Shown: positions 49,866 through 58,346 of the stretch, piece after piece
Position numbering within the stretch: the first letter of the stretch is position 1
Layout: each line of letters opens with the position of its first letter
Assembly: GCF_030646165.1 (NCBI RefSeq)
Contig: NZ_JAUTDO010000004.1
Coordinates: 124,001-188,000, forward strand
Direction: 5' to 3'
Length of the DNA stretch: 64,000 nt
Origin: Conexibacter sp. CPCC 206217
GTDB lineage: Bacteria; Actinomycetota; Thermoleophilia; Solirubrobacterales; Solirubrobacteraceae
Made by a program: the position numbers and the translations under genes
Notes under the pieces: generated by a model
Database searches by the model: none
Told to the model about the DNA's origin: nothing
Seen by the model: only the letters and a program-made list of their open reading frames with translations

Positions 49866-52016
49866 ATGAGTCCATTCGCCCTCCCCCTCCGGCGCAGAGC
49901 GCGTCGCGGCACGTTGCCGCTGCTGCTCGCGAGCGCGGCCGCGCTCGCCGTGCTGCCGGCCGCGGCCGCCGACGCGGCCTCCGACGACACCGTCTACAGA
50001 ACCTTCGACGCGATCGGCTGCGGCGGCGCCAACGTCTTCACGGTGCCCGCGGGCGTGACCGTCCTGCACGTCAGAGCCACGGGCGCGTCCGGCGGCGCCC
50101 GCGGCGGCAACGCCGCGCTCATCCAGGCCGACGTCGCGGTCACCGCCGGGGCGACCTTCGAGGCCTGCGTCGACGTCGGCGGCGGCGCGGGCGGCCCCAC
50201 CAACGGCTGGCAGAACGGCAACCCCGGCGGCGGCTACTCGTCCTTCGGGCAGCCGTCGAGTGCGCCCTTCGTCGTCGCCGGCGGTGGCGGCGGCATGGGC
50301 GGCGACGGCCCCAACGGCGGTGCCGGCGGCGACGCCGGAACGCTCACCACGGCCGGTGCGGCAGGCGGCGCCGCGAGCGTCGACGCGTTCGGCAGCTCCG
50401 CGCTCGGCGGCAGCGGCGCGGACGTCGTCGGCCCCGGCGCGGGCGGCACCTACGGCGTCTATCCGACCGAAGGCGCAGACGGCGTCAGCCTCGCCGGCGG
50501 CGCGGGCGGCAGCGGCGACATGACCGCCGGCCAGTCCGGCAGCGGCGGCGGCGGTGGCGGTGGCGGCTACTTCGGCGGCGGCGGCGGCGCCGGCGGTCAC
50601 CGCGCCTCGAGTGCCGGCCAGTACGGCGGCGGCGGTGGCGGCGGTTCGAGCGCCTGCCTCGCCCCGGCGACGGACTGCGAGGGCAGCCTCACCGCCGCCT
50701 CGGCGCAGGTCGAGGTCTCCTACCTGAAGCCGAGACCGGTCGTCACGGCGAGCGTCTCGCCGGACCCGGTCGTGCGCGACACCCCCGTCACGTACACGGC
50801 GACGTTCGACGTCGCCCCCGGCGACGGCACGGTCGCGTTCAGCCTCGACGGCGAGGAGCTGCCGGAGTGCCCGGCGCAGCCGATCTTCGGCACGACCGCG
50901 ACGTGCCAGCCGTACGCCCCGTTCGACACCGGCGCGCACACGCTGACGGTCGACTACAGCGGCGGCGACGAGTACCAGTCGGGCAGCGACGACGCCGGCT
51001 TCACCGTCGTCGGACCGATCGCGACGGTCTCGCCGACGAGCCTCGACTTCGGCCAGACAGCGCTGACGCAGACGAGCGCGGCGCAGACGGTCACGCTGAC
51101 CAACAGCGGCGCCGGCTACCTCGTGATCGGCAACCCGCCGTCGTTCGCCGGCGGCATCGGCGCGCGCGGCGCGATCGATACCGGCGTGACGCTGACCGGG
51201 GCCGACGCGGCGCGCTTCGCGATCGCCGGCGACAGATGCACCGACACCGTCCTGCTGGCCGGCGAGAGCTGCACCGTCGACGTGACGTTCTCCCCGACCG
51301 AGGAGGGTGCCCGCACCGCCGCGCTGCAGTTCGCGACCAACACCGACGACTCGCCGCAGCTGGTCGCGCTCAGAGGTGTCGGCGTTGCGAGACCGACGCC
51401 CGATCCGGACCCGGACCCCGATCCGCAGCCGAGACCCGATCCGACGCCGGACGCCAGACCCGACCCGACGCCGGTCGTCCCGACCCCGCCGGCGACGCCG
51501 GCGACCCCGGCCGCGCCCGTGACCCGGCAGCCGCCGCCGACGAGCCCCGCTCCGACGTTCCAGCCGGCCACGCTCGCGCCGTCCGCGCAGGGTCGCGTCA
51601 CGGTCACCAGAAGCGACGACGTGACGCTGCCGCTGGAGTGCCCGAGCACGACGCCGTGCAGCGTCAGCGGATCGCTGACGCTGTCGGCCGACGCGTTCGC
51701 GTCGAAGGCGACGGCGCGCTCCAGCGCCGCCAAGGTGCAGGTGCTGGTGCGCTTCGCCGGCGTCAAGGTCGGCGCCAACCAGGTCAAGCAGCTGAGACTG
51801 CGGCTGCCGCGCGCGTTCGTGCGCAAGGCCCAGGCCGCCGGCCTGCGGACCGTCCGCGCGACGCTGACGATCACGACCAGATTCGGCGCCACCGGCGCCA
51901 GATCGATCACCAAGCGCGAGCGGGTCACGCTCGTCATCCCGCGTGCGAGAAAGGCGCAGAAGCCCGCGTCCAGAACGCAGAGCAAGCCTGCGCAGCGGCC
52001 CAGCTTCACCGGCTGA
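49866..52016 (+). CDS. Secreted glycine-rich surface protein with Ig-like and HYDIN/ASH-like repeats
   Basis: The 716-aa protein starts at ATG 49866; upstream open frame is not protein-like. The signal peptide runs to about residue 40 (VLPAAAADAAS). Then come NVFTVPAGVTVLHVRATGAS and a glycine-rich stretch (~70-260). A bacterial Ig-like domain (VTASVSPDPVVRDTPVTYTA) follows, and an ASH/choice-of-anchor-type domain (TVSPTSLDFGQTALTQTSAA to VDVTFSPTEEGARTAALQF). Next is a Pro/Asp-rich linker with repeated DPDPDPDP and DPTPD, and finally an Arg/Lys-rich beta domain (ARSSAAKVQVLVRFAGVKVG) shared in style with 4057 and 28683. It is probably an envelope or matrix protein, a relative of the gene at 1-1219. 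Confidence 0.8.
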   Translation: MSPFALPLRRRARRGTLPLLLASAAALAVLPAAAADAASDDTVYRTFDAIGCGGANVFTVPAGVTVLHVRATGASGGARGGNAALIQADVAVTAGATFEACVDVGGGAGGPTNGWQNGNPGGGYSSFGQPSSAPFVVAGGGGGMGGDGPNGGAGGDAGTLTTAGAAGGAASVDAFGSSALGGSGADVVGPGAGGTYGVYPTEGADGVSLAGGAGGSGDMTAGQSGSGGGGGGGGYFGGGGGAGGHRASSAGQYGGGGGGGSSACLAPATDCEGSLTAASAQVEVSYLKPRPVVTASVSPDPVVRDTPVTYTATFDVAPGDGTVAFSLDGEELPECPAQPIFGTTATCQPYAPFDTGAHTLTVDYSGGDEYQSGSDDAGFTVVGPIATVSPTSLDFGQTALTQTSAAQTVTLTNSGAGYLVIGNPPSFAGGIGARGAIDTGVTLTGADAARFAIAGDRCTDTVLLAGESCTVDVTFSPTEEGARTAALQFATNTDDSPQLVALRGVGVARPTPDPDPDPDPQPRPDPTPDARPDPTPVVPTPPATPATPAAPVTRQPPPTSPAPTFQPATLAPSAQGRVTVTRSDDVTLPLECPSTTPCSVSGSLTLSADAFASKATARSSAAKVQVLVRFAGVKVGANQVKQLRLRLPRAFVRKAQAAGLRTVRATLTITTRFGATGARSITKRERVTLVIPRARKAQKPASRTQSKPAQRPSFTG

Positions 52017-52025
52017 GCCGCACCA

Positions 52026-52055
52026 TGACGGCCCCGCAGCGATGCGGGGTCGTCA
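52026..52055. terminator. Bidirectional hairpin terminator
   Basis: TGACGGCCCCGC (52026-52037) pairs with GCGGGGTCGTCA (52044-52055) in a 12-bp stem (one G-U) with a 6-base loop, in the gap between the convergent genes at 49866-52016 and 52068-53471. It is the strongest terminator-like structure in the window. Confidence 0.65.
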
Positions 52056-52067
52056 CGGGGTTCGGCG

Positions 52068-53471
52068 TCAGCCGCCGCGCACGACCGCGTGCATGCGGTC
52101 CAGATCGACCAGCTTCACGCGCGGGCGGCCGTGCGGTTCGCCCGCCGCCTGCTCGTGCGCGTCGATCGCGTCCCAGCCGGACCATGCGACGGCATGACCG
52201 CAGCGCTCTTCCAGCCACGCCTCCAGCGCCGCATCGGACGCGTCCGCCGCGGCCGGATCGCTCGCGTCGGCGGAGCCGTCCCCGCGCGCGAGCAGGCCCG
52301 CGTCGCGGTCGGCGACGATCGCCGCGACCGTCTCCAGCGCACACTGCTTGTTCGTGCCGATCACGCCGCTGGGACCGCGCTTCACCCATCCGGTCACGTA
52401 CTCGCCGACGCGGATCGCGTCGTCTTCGAGCACGCGGCCACCAGCGTTCGGGATCAGGCCGCGCTCGTCGTCGAACGGGACGCCGGGAAGCGCGCGACCG
52501 CGGTAGCCGACGGCGCGCACGACCAACCCGCACGGGATCGTCTCCTCCTCGCCGCTCGGGCGCGCCGCGAGGCGCCCGTCGGGCTGCAGCTCCAGGCGGT
52601 TGACCGCGACGCGCACGCCCGTCACGCGCCCGTCCTCGCCGAGCAGGATCTCGCGCGGGGAGCGCAGGAATCTGAGCGCGACGTTGTGCGAGGCGCCGCT
52701 CGGGGCGCGCGCCGCGTACTCGCGCAGCAGCTCGATCCGCACCTGCAGCTCCGGGTCCGCCTCGACGGCGGCCGCGCTGGCCGCGTCGAGCGGCAGTTGC
52801 GCGGCGTCGGCGCTGACGTCGGCGCGCGACAGTCTGCCCAGCTCCGCCAGCTCCGGCGTCGTGAACGCCGCCTGCGCGGGGCCGCGGCGGCCGAGCACCG
52901 TCACGTCGCGCACGCGCGAGCCGGCGAAGGCGTCGAGCGCGTGGTCGGCGACGTCGGTGGTGCGCAGCTCGTCGGGGTCGAGCACGAGCATCCGCGCGAC
53001 GTCGAGCGCGACGTTGCCGTTGCCGATCACGACGGCGCGTTCGACGTCGAGGTCGAGGCTGGTGTCGGCGTGCGTCGGGTGGCCGTTGTACCAGGAGACG
53101 AAGGCGCTGGAGGCGACCGACCCGCGCGCGTCCTCGCCGGGGATCCCGAGCTGGTTGTCGTGCGGCGTGCCGACGGCGTGCAGGACCGCGTCGTAGCGGG
53201 CGCGCAGCTCGGCGACCGCCACGTCGACGCCGATCTCGACGCCGCCGAAGAAGCGGAAGCCGTCGCGCTTGGCGGTCTTGTCGAAGACGCGCGTGACGAG
53301 CTTGATCTTCGGATGGTCCGGCGCGACGCCGGAACGGATCAGGCCGAACGGGGTCGGCAGCGCGTCGAACAGGTCGACGGCGAAGCCGGCCTGCAGCAGC
53401 GCGCCGCACGCGTAGAAGCCGGACGGGCCGGCGCCGATCACGGCCGCGCGCAGCTGCGCCGCCTCAGACAC
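52068..53471 (-). CDS. fprA: FprA-type NADPH-ferredoxin reductase
   Basis: The 467-aa flavoprotein has the N-terminal FAD site AAVIGAGPSGFYACGALLQ, LPTPFGLIRSGVAPDHPKIK, the NADPH site RAVVIGNGNVALDVARML with downstream VLGRRGPAQAAFT, and the C-terminal GWVKRGPSGVIGTNKQCA. These are the classical FprA/adrenodoxin-reductase motifs. It overlaps the ferredoxin gene by 8 bases and should pass electrons from NADPH to it. The pair may feed oxygenases in this operon or the P450 at 37367. Confidence 0.9.
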   Translation of the reverse strand: MSEAAQLRAAVIGAGPSGFYACGALLQAGFAVDLFDALPTPFGLIRSGVAPDHPKIKLVTRVFDKTAKRDGFRFFGGVEIGVDVAVAELRARYDAVLHAVGTPHDNQLGIPGEDARGSVASSAFVSWYNGHPTHADTSLDLDVERAVVIGNGNVALDVARMLVLDPDELRTTDVADHALDAFAGSRVRDVTVLGRRGPAQAAFTTPELAELGRLSRADVSADAAQLPLDAASAAAVEADPELQVRIELLREYAARAPSGASHNVALRFLRSPREILLGEDGRVTGVRVAVNRLELQPDGRLAARPSGEEETIPCGLVVRAVGYRGRALPGVPFDDERGLIPNAGGRVLEDDAIRVGEYVTGWVKRGPSGVIGTNKQCALETVAAIVADRDAGLLARGDGSADASDPAAADASDAALEAWLEERCGHAVAWSGWDAIDAHEQAAGEPHGRPRVKLVDLDRMHAVVRGG

Positions 53472-53733
53472 TGCGGTTCTCGAAGAACTCGCGGTTGAGC
53501 GCTTCGAAGTGCGCCCATCTCTCCGGCAGCCGGTCGTCGGAGAAGGTCGCTCTGACTGGGCAGGCCGTCACGCAGGCGTCGCAGTCGATGCACTCGGTCG
53601 CGTCGATGTAGAGCTGCTCGACGGAGTCGTAGTCGGGGTCGCCGGGCAACGGCTTGATGCAGTCGACCGGGCACACCTCGGTGCACGAGTTGTCCTTCTG
53701 GCCGATGCAGGGCTCGGCGATCACGTACGGCAT
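53464..53733 (-). CDS. fdxA: Seven-iron ferredoxin
   Basis: The 89-aa ferredoxin has C9-x7-C17-x3-C21-P-x2-C25 and C48-x2-C51-x2-C54-x3-C58-P. By analogy to Azotobacter FdI, C9, C17 and C58 bind a 3Fe-4S cluster, and C21, C48, C51 and C54 a 4Fe-4S cluster; the non-ligand Cys of FdI near position 11 is absent. Start: ATG at 53733 after GAAGGAGA. The reductase gene follows with an 8-base overlap. Several arginines are AGA. Confidence 0.88.
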   Translation of the reverse strand: MPYVIAEPCIGQKDNSCTEVCPVDCIKPLPGDPDYDSVEQLYIDATECIDCDACVTACPVRATFSDDRLPERWAHFEALNREFFENRSV

Positions 53734-53759
53734 TGCAGGGTCTCCTTCAGAAGTCGTTT

Positions 53760-54527
53760 TCAGTGCGTCGAGAAGCCGCCGTCGACCACGACTTCGCTGC
53801 CGGTGATGAACGCCGACTCGTCGCTGAGCAGGAACAGCACGGTCGCGGCCACCTCCTCGGGGGTTCCCTCGCGGTTGAGCGGGCTCATCGCCTGAAAGGC
53901 GCGGCGCGCGTCGCCGTCGACCGGCCCGCCGGCGGCCGCGGCCATCGGCGTGTCGATCGTGCCGGGATGGATGCTGTTGACACGGATCGCGTCCCTGCCG
54001 AACTCCATCGCGGCGCCCTTCGACATCGCCTGGATCGCGCCCTTGGTGGCCGCGTAGGCGGCCGCGATGCCGCCCTGGCCGCCGCAGAACGACATCACGG
54101 ACGAGACGTTGACGATCGAGCCGCTGCCGGCCGCGCGCAGCGCGGGCAGCGCCGTCTGCATCCCGAGGAAGGTCCCGGTCTGGTTGACGGCGAGCACGCG
54201 CTGCCAGCTCTCCAGCGTCGTCTGCTCGATGTTCTCGGTCGGGCAGATCCCGGCGTTGTTGACGAGCCCGTCGAGCCCGCCGAACTCGTCGACGGCGACC
54301 GCGACCGCCCGCTTCCAGTCCTCCGCAGAGGAGACGTCGAGCTGCACGAAGGCCGCCCGTCCGCCGTCGGCGACGATCGACGCGGCGACCGCCTCGCCCT
54401 CGGCGAGGAGCACGTCGCCGAGCACGACGGCGGCGCCTTCGCGCGCGCACACGCGTGCGTCCGCCTCGCCCATCCCGCGCGCGGCGCCGCTGACCAGCAC
54501 GACCTTCCCGTCCAGACGGCCGGGCAT
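53760..54527 (-). CDS. Short-chain dehydrogenase/reductase
   Basis: The 255-aa classical SDR has VVLVSGAARGMGEADARVCA (TGxxxGxG-type NAD(P) site), LVNNAGIC (NNAG), SIVNVSSVMS (catalytic Ser), YAATKGAIQAM (YxxxK) and HPGTIDTPMA. A Asp in LGDVL after the second strand suggests NAD(H). The ATG at 54527 overlaps the hydrolase stop as TGATG. It oxidises or reduces a hydroxyl/keto group; the substrate is unknown. Confidence 0.88.
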   Translation of the reverse strand: MPGRLDGKVVLVSGAARGMGEADARVCAREGAAVVLGDVLLAEGEAVAASIVADGGRAAFVQLDVSSAEDWKRAVAVAVDEFGGLDGLVNNAGICPTENIEQTTLESWQRVLAVNQTGTFLGMQTALPALRAAGSGSIVNVSSVMSFCGGQGGIAAAYAATKGAIQAMSKGAAMEFGRDAIRVNSIHPGTIDTPMAAAAGGPVDGDARRAFQAMSPLNREGTPEEVAATVLFLLSDESAFITGSEVVVDGGFSTH

Positions 54528-55324
54528 CAGTCGTAGAACTCCGGCGCCTGCTTCAGCGTCGGCCACAGGTCCGGGTCGTGCCCGGGGATGACCGTCGCCT
54601 GCTCGCGCCACGCGAGGTAGCGCAGGCGCTTGAGCGAGCGGCCGGCTTCCTTCGGCATCAGGTTGAAGCCGGGGATCAGCCGCTCCTCGAGGTGGTCGAT
54701 CGTGTTGGCCGCGTCGACCGTCAGCAGGTACGCGCGCTCGCTCGGCATTCTCACCAGCAGCGACATGTGGCCGGGCGTGTGGCCGGGCGTGAACCAGCAC
54801 GTCAGGACGCCGTCGCCGAACAGGTCGAAGCCGTCGTCGCCGTCCTCCAGGAGGAACCAGTCGATCCCGTCCTTGACGTAGTCGGCCGGGCAGTAGCCCA
54901 TCGCGACGAAGCCCTCGGGCGCCTGCGCCCAGGTGAACTCCGTGCGCGTCGCCAGCACCTGCGCGTTCGGCAGTCTGTCGATCACCGCGACGGCGCCGGT
55001 GTGGTCGTTGTGCAGGTGGCTCTGCACGACCCAGCGGATGCTCTCCGGGTCGACGCCGATCCGCTCCAGGCCGGGCAGCACGGCCTGGTCCGGGGTCATG
55101 ACGACTCTGGAGATGTCGAGGATTCTGCCCCAGTGTCTGCGCGCGTCGACCGCGACCTCGGGGGCGTTGCCGCCGTCGATGATCACGTTGCCGCGCGGGT
55201 GCACGAGCACCGACCACGTGATCGGGGTGGTGATGAAGTTCTCGCCGCCGCCGAGGATGTGGTTCTTCTCCGGCAGGTGGACCGTGCCGCCCTCGAACAG
55301 GTACAGACGGATGTCGTCAGCCAT
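54527..55324 (-). CDS. Metallo-beta-lactamase-fold hydrolase, AHL-lactonase-like
   Basis: The 265-aa protein has SHLHNDHTG (HxHxDH dizinc motif), FTPGHTPGH, LTVDAANTID (metal Asp), and VIPGHDPDLW (last His). WSVLVHPRGNVIIDGGNAPE at the N-terminus is typical of N-acyl homoserine lactonases. In this catabolic operon it more likely opens a lactone intermediate than quenches signalling. Start: ATG at 55324; the longer in-frame start runs into the upstream gene. Confidence 0.84.
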   Translation of the reverse strand: MADDIRLYLFEGGTVHLPEKNHILGGGENFITTPITWSVLVHPRGNVIIDGGNAPEVAVDARRHWGRILDISRVVMTPDQAVLPGLERIGVDPESIRWVVQSHLHNDHTGAVAVIDRLPNAQVLATRTEFTWAQAPEGFVAMGYCPADYVKDGIDWFLLEDGDDGFDLFGDGVLTCWFTPGHTPGHMSLLVRMPSERAYLLTVDAANTIDHLEERLIPGFNLMPKEAGRSLKRLRYLAWREQATVIPGHDPDLWPTLKQAPEFYD

Positions 55325-55326
55325 GA

Positions 55327-55707
55327 CTAGCCCTCCACCGAGACGCGCTCGCCGATCGGCGTGCAGTTCCATGACGCGAATCTGACGTCGGACCACCAGG
55401 TCGGCAGCTCCGGCCCGTCGTCGCCCGCGTCCTTGCGCTCTCTGTAGGAGTCGACGTCGACGAGCTTCATCTCCTCCATCTCGCGCATCAGCTTGTCGGT
55501 GTCGGAGTCGACCTCGTAGACGACGAGGCGCCGGAACGGACCGGAGTGGCCGTCGTCGATCGCCGCTTCGAGTCTGTAGCGCTGCGCCGCCTTGAAGCCC
55601 GGGATCGACAGGATCTCCTCCAGGTGCTCCTCGTACCAGCCGTCGAACTGCTCGTCGGTGACGTTGTCGCCCGGGTCGCTGAACACCAGCTGCAGGTGCT
55701 TGGCCAT
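55327..55707 (-). CDS. EthD/dimeric alpha-beta barrel family protein
   Basis: The 126-aa protein starts at ATG 55707 after AGGAGAG. FSDPGDNVTDEQFDGWYEEH with EILSIPGFKAAQRYRL has the ferredoxin-like dimeric alpha/beta barrel pattern of EthD-type proteins, which often accompany oxygenases or lyases. It ends two bases before the lactonase-like gene begins. A role in binding or processing an unstable intermediate is inferred. Arginines are often AGA. Confidence 0.75.
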   Translation of the reverse strand: MAKHLQLVFSDPGDNVTDEQFDGWYEEHLEEILSIPGFKAAQRYRLEAAIDDGHSGPFRRLVVYEVDSDTDKLMREMEEMKLVDVDSYRERKDAGDDGPELPTWWSDVRFASWNCTPIGERVSVEG

Positions 55708-55741
55708 CTCGTCTCTCTCTCCTGAAAATCGAGTTCGTCGG

Positions 55742-56626
55742 CTACGCGGCGCTGACGAGCGCCGGCGCGATGCGACGCCAGATGTCGAGCTGGAGCGTGC
55801 CGTTGGGCACGCCGACGACCTGCACGGCGACGTGGTCGGCGCCGGCCGCGTGGTGCTCGGCGACGCCGGCGGCGATCGCCTCCTCGTCGCCGTACGCGAC
55901 GAGCGCCTTGACGAGCCGCTCGCTGCCGCCGTCGGCGACGTCCTGCTCGGTGAAGCCGAGCCGCAGCAGGTTGTTGACGTAGTTCGGCAGCGCGAGGTAG
56001 TCGGCGACGAACGCGCGGGCGCGCTCGAAGCCGCTCGCCGGGTCGTCGTCGAGCACGACCGACACCTCGGGCGCCAGCAGCCGGTCGGGCCCGAGCGTCT
56101 CGCGCGCGATCCGCGTGTGCTGCACCGGGACCAGGTACGGGTGCGCGCCGCCGGCGCGGTCGCGCGACAGCTCCAGCATCTTCGGGCCGAGCGCCGCGAG
56201 GATGCGGCGCTCCTGCGGCACCGGCGTCGGGCCGGCGTCGAGGCCGTCGAGGTACGCCTTCATCGCCGACAGCGGTCTGCCGTAGCGCGGCTCTCTGCCC
56301 TCGGCGTCGACGACGGCCGCGTGGCTGGCGCCGAGCCCGACCGTGAAGCGGCCGGGGTGACGCGTCTCGAGGTCGGCGATGCCGGCCGCGATCGCGCCCG
56401 CGTCGTGCATCCAGATGTTGAGGATGCCGGTCACGACCGCGACCTCTCTGGTCGCGTCGAGCACGTGCTCGACGTCGCCGAGCACGTCGCCGCCGACGTC
56501 GGGCAGGAACAGCGCGTCGTAGCCGAGCTGCTCCAGCTCGGCCGCCGCGTCGGCGATCGCCGCGCGGTCTTCGGAGTAGCGCAGGCCGTTGGACCAGATC
56601 CCGACTCTGCCGATCGACGAAGCCAT
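55742..56626 (-). CDS. LLM-class F420-dependent oxidoreductase
   Basis: The 294-aa luciferase-like protein starts at ATG 56626 (TGATG overlap with the gene upstream). Motifs: RVGIWSNGLRYSEDR, ELEQLGYDALFLPDVGGDVL, VVTGILNIWMHDAGAIAAG, and RHPGRFTVGLGASHAAVV. This matches the actinobacterial TIGR03620-like F420-dependent family. It is a second LLM enzyme, unrelated in detail to that at 11377-12339. It probably performs a redox step in the operon's pathway. Confidence 0.82.
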   Translation of the reverse strand: MASSIGRVGIWSNGLRYSEDRAAIADAAAELEQLGYDALFLPDVGGDVLGDVEHVLDATREVAVVTGILNIWMHDAGAIAAGIADLETRHPGRFTVGLGASHAAVVDAEGREPRYGRPLSAMKAYLDGLDAGPTPVPQERRILAALGPKMLELSRDRAGGAHPYLVPVQHTRIARETLGPDRLLAPEVSVVLDDDPASGFERARAFVADYLALPNYVNNLLRLGFTEQDVADGGSERLVKALVAYGDEEAIAAGVAEHHAAGADHVAVQVVGVPNGTLQLDIWRRIAPALVSAA

Positions 56627-57102
56627 CAGACGGCCGGCACGTCGGTCGGGGCGTGGCGATGCGTGAACAGCCAGCGGCCGTCCTCGCGCACGAGTCTGTC
56701 CTCGTAGTGCCCGATCTTCGCGAGGTCCGGCTGGTCGTCCTCGCCGCGCAGCACGTACGTCCACGTGCTGCGCGCGCTGGCGCGGTCGCCGTCGAGCACG
56801 ATCTGCACGTTGCCGACGATGTGGAAGTCGTCGCCGCCTCTGGGAGTCAGCATCGAGCCGACCATGCCGGTGACCATTCTGTGGATCTCCGCACGGCTGC
56901 CGGCCTGCCACGCCGGGTCGGTCGTCGTGAATCTGCCGTCCTCGGTGAAGAGGTTCGCGTAGCCCTCGAAGTCCTTCTCGTCGAGCATGCGGCGGTACTC
57001 CATGAACAGCGCGTGGATCGCCTCGCGGTCCTCCAGCTGCTGCACGCGTTGCTGGAGCTGCGCGAGCTGCTCCTCGATCGATGACGCGACGTCATGCGAC
57101 AT
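56626..57102 (-). CDS. SnoaL-like (NTF2 fold) protein
   Basis: The 158-aa protein has a helical start (a possible coiled coil, EEQLAQLQQRVQQLEDREAI), then the SnoaL_4/NTF2 pattern MEYRRMLDEKDFEGYANLFT EDG and IGHYEDRLVREDGRWLFTHR (split across the text, same domain). Members are small cone-shaped enzymes or binding proteins for polyketides, steroids and dihydroxy-type substrates (dehydratase or isomerase). ATG 57102 with AGGAGGG nine bases upstream is chosen over a TTG at 57111. It overlaps the UxaA-like gene by 11 bases. Confidence 0.8.
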   Translation of the reverse strand: MSHDVASSIEEQLAQLQQRVQQLEDREAIHALFMEYRRMLDEKDFEGYANLFTEDGRFTTTDPAWQAGSRAEIHRMVTGMVGSMLTPRGGDDFHIVGNVQIVLDGDRASARSTWTYVLRGEDDQPDLAKIGHYEDRLVREDGRWLFTHRHAPTDVPAV

Positions 57103-58267
57103 GCAGTCCAACCCTCCTGTCGTAGCGGGTCCGCCGGATCGCGAACTCGCGGTTGCCGCGCTGCTCTGAAGCCGTCTGCTCGCCGTTCGCCGCGCTCAAC
57201 AGCGCGGCGTGGATCGCATCGCCCATCGACTGCAGCGTGTGCGAGCCGTCGAGGATCCTGCCCGCGTCGAGGTCGATGTCGCCGGCCATCCGCTCGAAGA
57301 TCGCGGTGTTGGTGGAGATCTTCAGGCACGGCGCGATCGCCGAGCCCGTGGGGGTGCCGCGGCCGGTCGTGAACGCGACGATCTGGCAGCCGCCGGCGAC
57401 GAGGCCGACCATCTGCTCGATGTCGTGGCCGGGCGTGTCCATCACGTAGAGGCCCGGGACCGTCGGCGTCTGCGCGAAGTCGACGACGCCGGTGAGCGGC
57501 GCGTTGCCGGCCTTCTTGGCCGCGCCGAGCGACTTCTCCTCGATCGTCGTGAGGCCACCCTCGATGTTGCCGGGGGTCGGCTGCGCGCCGCGGATGTCGA
57601 CGCCGAGCGCTTCGACGGAGCGCTCGAAGTCGTGGATCGTCTTGATCATCCGCGCGCCGACCGCGGGCGTGATCGCGCGTGCGGCGAGGATCTCCTCCGC
57701 GCCGACCAGCTCCGGCACCTCCGACAGCATCGTCGTCGCGCCCGCGGCGACGAGCCGGTCGCTGGCGACGCCGAGCGCCGGGTTGGCGGTGATGCCCGAG
57801 AGCGCGTCCGAGCCGCCGCACTCCAGCCCGATCGCGAGCGCCGACCACGGCATCGGCTCGCGCTGCTGCGCGGCCGCCTCGGACGCCAGGTGCGCAGCCA
57901 TCGTGCGACCCGCGAGAATCGTGCCGGCGGTGCCGCCGTGGGCGGACATCGCGAGCCGCTCGACGCGCTGGCCGCGGGCGGAGATCGCCTCGGCGAGCTC
58001 CTCGTCGGCCCTGATGACCGTGACGAGCAGGACCGCCGCCACGTTCGGGTTCGCCGCGAAGCCCGCGAGCGTGCGCTCGACGAGCGCATGGTCGGGGTCG
58101 CCGGGGACGCCCTCCCACTCGTGCGTGACGGCGACCGTGCCCGACACGGCGGAGGCGATCTCCTCCGCAGCCCGGTTGGCCGCCGCGCGCGCCGGCAGCA
58201 CGAGGACGTGGTTGCGCACGCCCCAGCTGCCGTTCGGGCGGGGGAAGCCGGTCAGTTGTTCACTCAT
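57092..58267 (-). CDS. UxaA-family (altronate/galactarate dehydratase) large subunit
   Basis: The 391-aa protein has GSWGVRNHVLVLPARAAANR, GLECGGSDALSGITANPALG (iron-site Cys and Gly-Gly region), ELVGAEEILAARA, EGGLTTIEEKSLGAAKKAGN, MDTPGHDIEQMVGLVAGGCQ and FTTGRGTPTGSAIAPCLKIS. These are the marks of GD_AH_C/UxaA large domains. Its N-terminal SAF domain is encoded separately at 59177-59530. It should dehydrate a sugar acid or other 2,3-dihydroxy acid. GGAGG precedes ATG 58267. Confidence 0.86.
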   Translation of the reverse strand: MSEQLTGFPRPNGSWGVRNHVLVLPARAAANRAAEEIASAVSGTVAVTHEWEGVPGDPDHALVERTLAGFAANPNVAAVLLVTVIRADEELAEAISARGQRVERLAMSAHGGTAGTILAGRTMAAHLASEAAAQQREPMPWSALAIGLECGGSDALSGITANPALGVASDRLVAAGATTMLSEVPELVGAEEILAARAITPAVGARMIKTIHDFERSVEALGVDIRGAQPTPGNIEGGLTTIEEKSLGAAKKAGNAPLTGVVDFAQTPTVPGLYVMDTPGHDIEQMVGLVAGGCQIVAFTTGRGTPTGSAIAPCLKISTNTAIFERMAGDIDLDAGRILDGSHTLQSMGDAIHAALLSAANGEQTASEQRGNREFAIRRTRYDRRVGLHVA

Positions 58268-58346
58268 GTTGTGGCCTCCAACGTCGGAAGAACGAGCCGC
58301 CAGGCGAGTTCTTCCAGTGGGACGCAAGGCCTCCGGCCGCAGCGTC

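Noticed and set aside
54527-55324. Quorum-quenching AHL lactonase as a defence gene
   Set aside because: The fold matches, but it lies inside a catabolic operon with TGATG coupling to an SDR, so pathway lactone hydrolysis is more likely.
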